Shown here piece after piece: positions 6,038 through 6,205 of a DNA stretch of 6,205 nt (its first letter is position 1; each line of letters starts with the position of its first letter). A model generated the notes under the pieces. The model had not been told where the DNA came from and did no database searches. It worked only from the letters and a program-made list of their open reading frames with translations. Source of the DNA: CAADGU01 sp964581605. GTDB taxonomy: Bacteria; Chloroflexota; Anaerolineae; Promineifilales; Promineifilaceae. The position numbers and the translations under genes were made by a program. The stretch lies in assembly GCA_964581605.1 (NCBI GenBank), contig CAZOPF010000184.1:1-6205 (forward strand), given 5' to 3'.

Positions 6038-6047
6038 AACGCCGGAC

Positions 6048-6076
6048 ATTATAACACACGGCCGTACCGCTGACAA
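6048..6076 (-). promoter_or_regulatory. Sigma-70 promoter of nrdR (and probably nrdJ)
   Basis: On the minus strand TTGTCA (6071-6076, five of six) is exactly 17 bases from a perfect TATAAT (6048-6053). The predicted transcription start is near 6041, giving a leader of about 113 bases to the TTG start that contains the NrdR boxes. One ACGGCCGT palindrome (6058-6065) sits in the spacer between the two hexamers. Confidence 0.8.
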
Positions 6077-6150
6077 CCCGCAATTTCCCTGCCTGGTTTC
6101 TTCCCTCGTTAAAGCTGCGTTAATAGTTAGTGATCGTTTGCAAATAAGTT

Positions 6151-6202
6151 GTTAGCAATTGGGTAATTGGGTAATTAAGTAATTGAAGCGGCTAATTACC
6201 AA
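6151..6202 (-). repeat. Right arm of the 52-bp inverted repeat
   Basis: This is the reverse complement of bases 1-52 with 51 of 52 matches. Read on the minus strand it lies upstream of nrdR in the same orientation in which the left arm lies upstream of the PLD gene, about 75 bases before the -35 box. The stretch between it and the promoter (6077-6150) shows no gene or other structure I can recognise. Confidence 0.85.
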
Positions 6203-6205
6203 ATT

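Larger units (their letters stand above)
302..6065. repeat. Eight dispersed copies of the palindrome ACGGCCGT
   Basis: Exact copies begin at 302, 572, 1388, 1522, 3386, 4272, 5209 and 6058. A given 8-mer is expected about 0.1 times in this length at even base composition. Copies fall in different codon frames (Thr-Ala-Val, x-Arg-Pro, Gly-Arg), and one lies in the nrdR promoter, so protein coding does not explain them. They resemble a highly iterated palindrome like HIP1 of cyanobacteria, but with a different sequence. Confidence 0.7.

Noticed and set aside
5929..6039. Upstream ATG start giving a 188-residue NrdR
   Set aside because: The extra 37 residues are unlike NrdR, cover paired NrdR boxes, and lack a Shine-Dalgarno sequence; TTG at 5928 has one and gives the family's normal N terminus and length.
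1..6205. Whole window as a transposon bounded by terminal inverted repeats
   Set aside because: No transposase or recombinase is encoded, target duplications cannot be seen, and a third related repeat lies inside; recorded only as a finding to test.

Overview
The window looks like chromosomal DNA of a free-living bacterium, most likely a Chloroflexota member of the Anaerolineae/Ardenticatenia type. This is an inference from gene families and sequence style, not from a search. The clues are a secreted lamin-tail/phospholipase-D protein with an LPxLLxN-type tail motif, a B12-dependent ribonucleotide reductase with an ATP-cone next to nrdR, a small 'TRAGSP' lasso-leader-type peptide, intergenic octamer repeats of the AATTACCC kind, and eight copies of the palindrome ACGGCCGT scattered in all reading frames. 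No phage, plasmid, CRISPR or transposase gene is visible.

Layout: (1) 1-52, AATTACCC-type repeat, left arm of a 52-bp inverted repeat that closes the window. (2) 71-2521 (+), large secreted protein: signal peptide, lamin-tail domain, two-HKD phospholipase D region, second lamin-tail domain. (3) 2529-2548, perfect palindrome acting as a shared terminator. (4) 2585-2761 (-), a 58-residue peptide gene, apparently a RiPP precursor with a lasso-peptide-type leader. It has a strong Shine-Dalgarno sequence and a near-consensus sigma-70 promoter (2882-2910), preceded by an operator-like inverted repeat (2927-2950). (5) 2978-3006, bidirectional terminator hairpin. (6) 3034-5364 (-), class II ribonucleotide reductase NrdJ. 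(7) 5365-5472, spacer with a G-rich (C-rich in RNA) tract and an internal copy of the octamer repeat. (8) 5473-5928 (-), NrdR repressor starting at a TTG codon. (9) 5929-6150, control region with a near-consensus promoter and two or three NrdR boxes lying downstream of the predicted transcription start. (10) 6151-6202, right arm of the inverted repeat.

How the genes work together: nrdR and nrdJ read in the same direction, and no terminator hairpin is seen between them. They probably form one operon in which NrdR, sensing ATP/dATP through its ATP-cone, represses its own transcription and that of the reductase by binding the leader boxes. The peptide gene is a separate unit between convergent neighbours. 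No lasso cyclase, protease or recognition-element gene lies in the window, so if it is a true lasso precursor it must be matured by enzymes encoded elsewhere. The secreted PLD/lamin-tail protein has no visible functional link to the rest.
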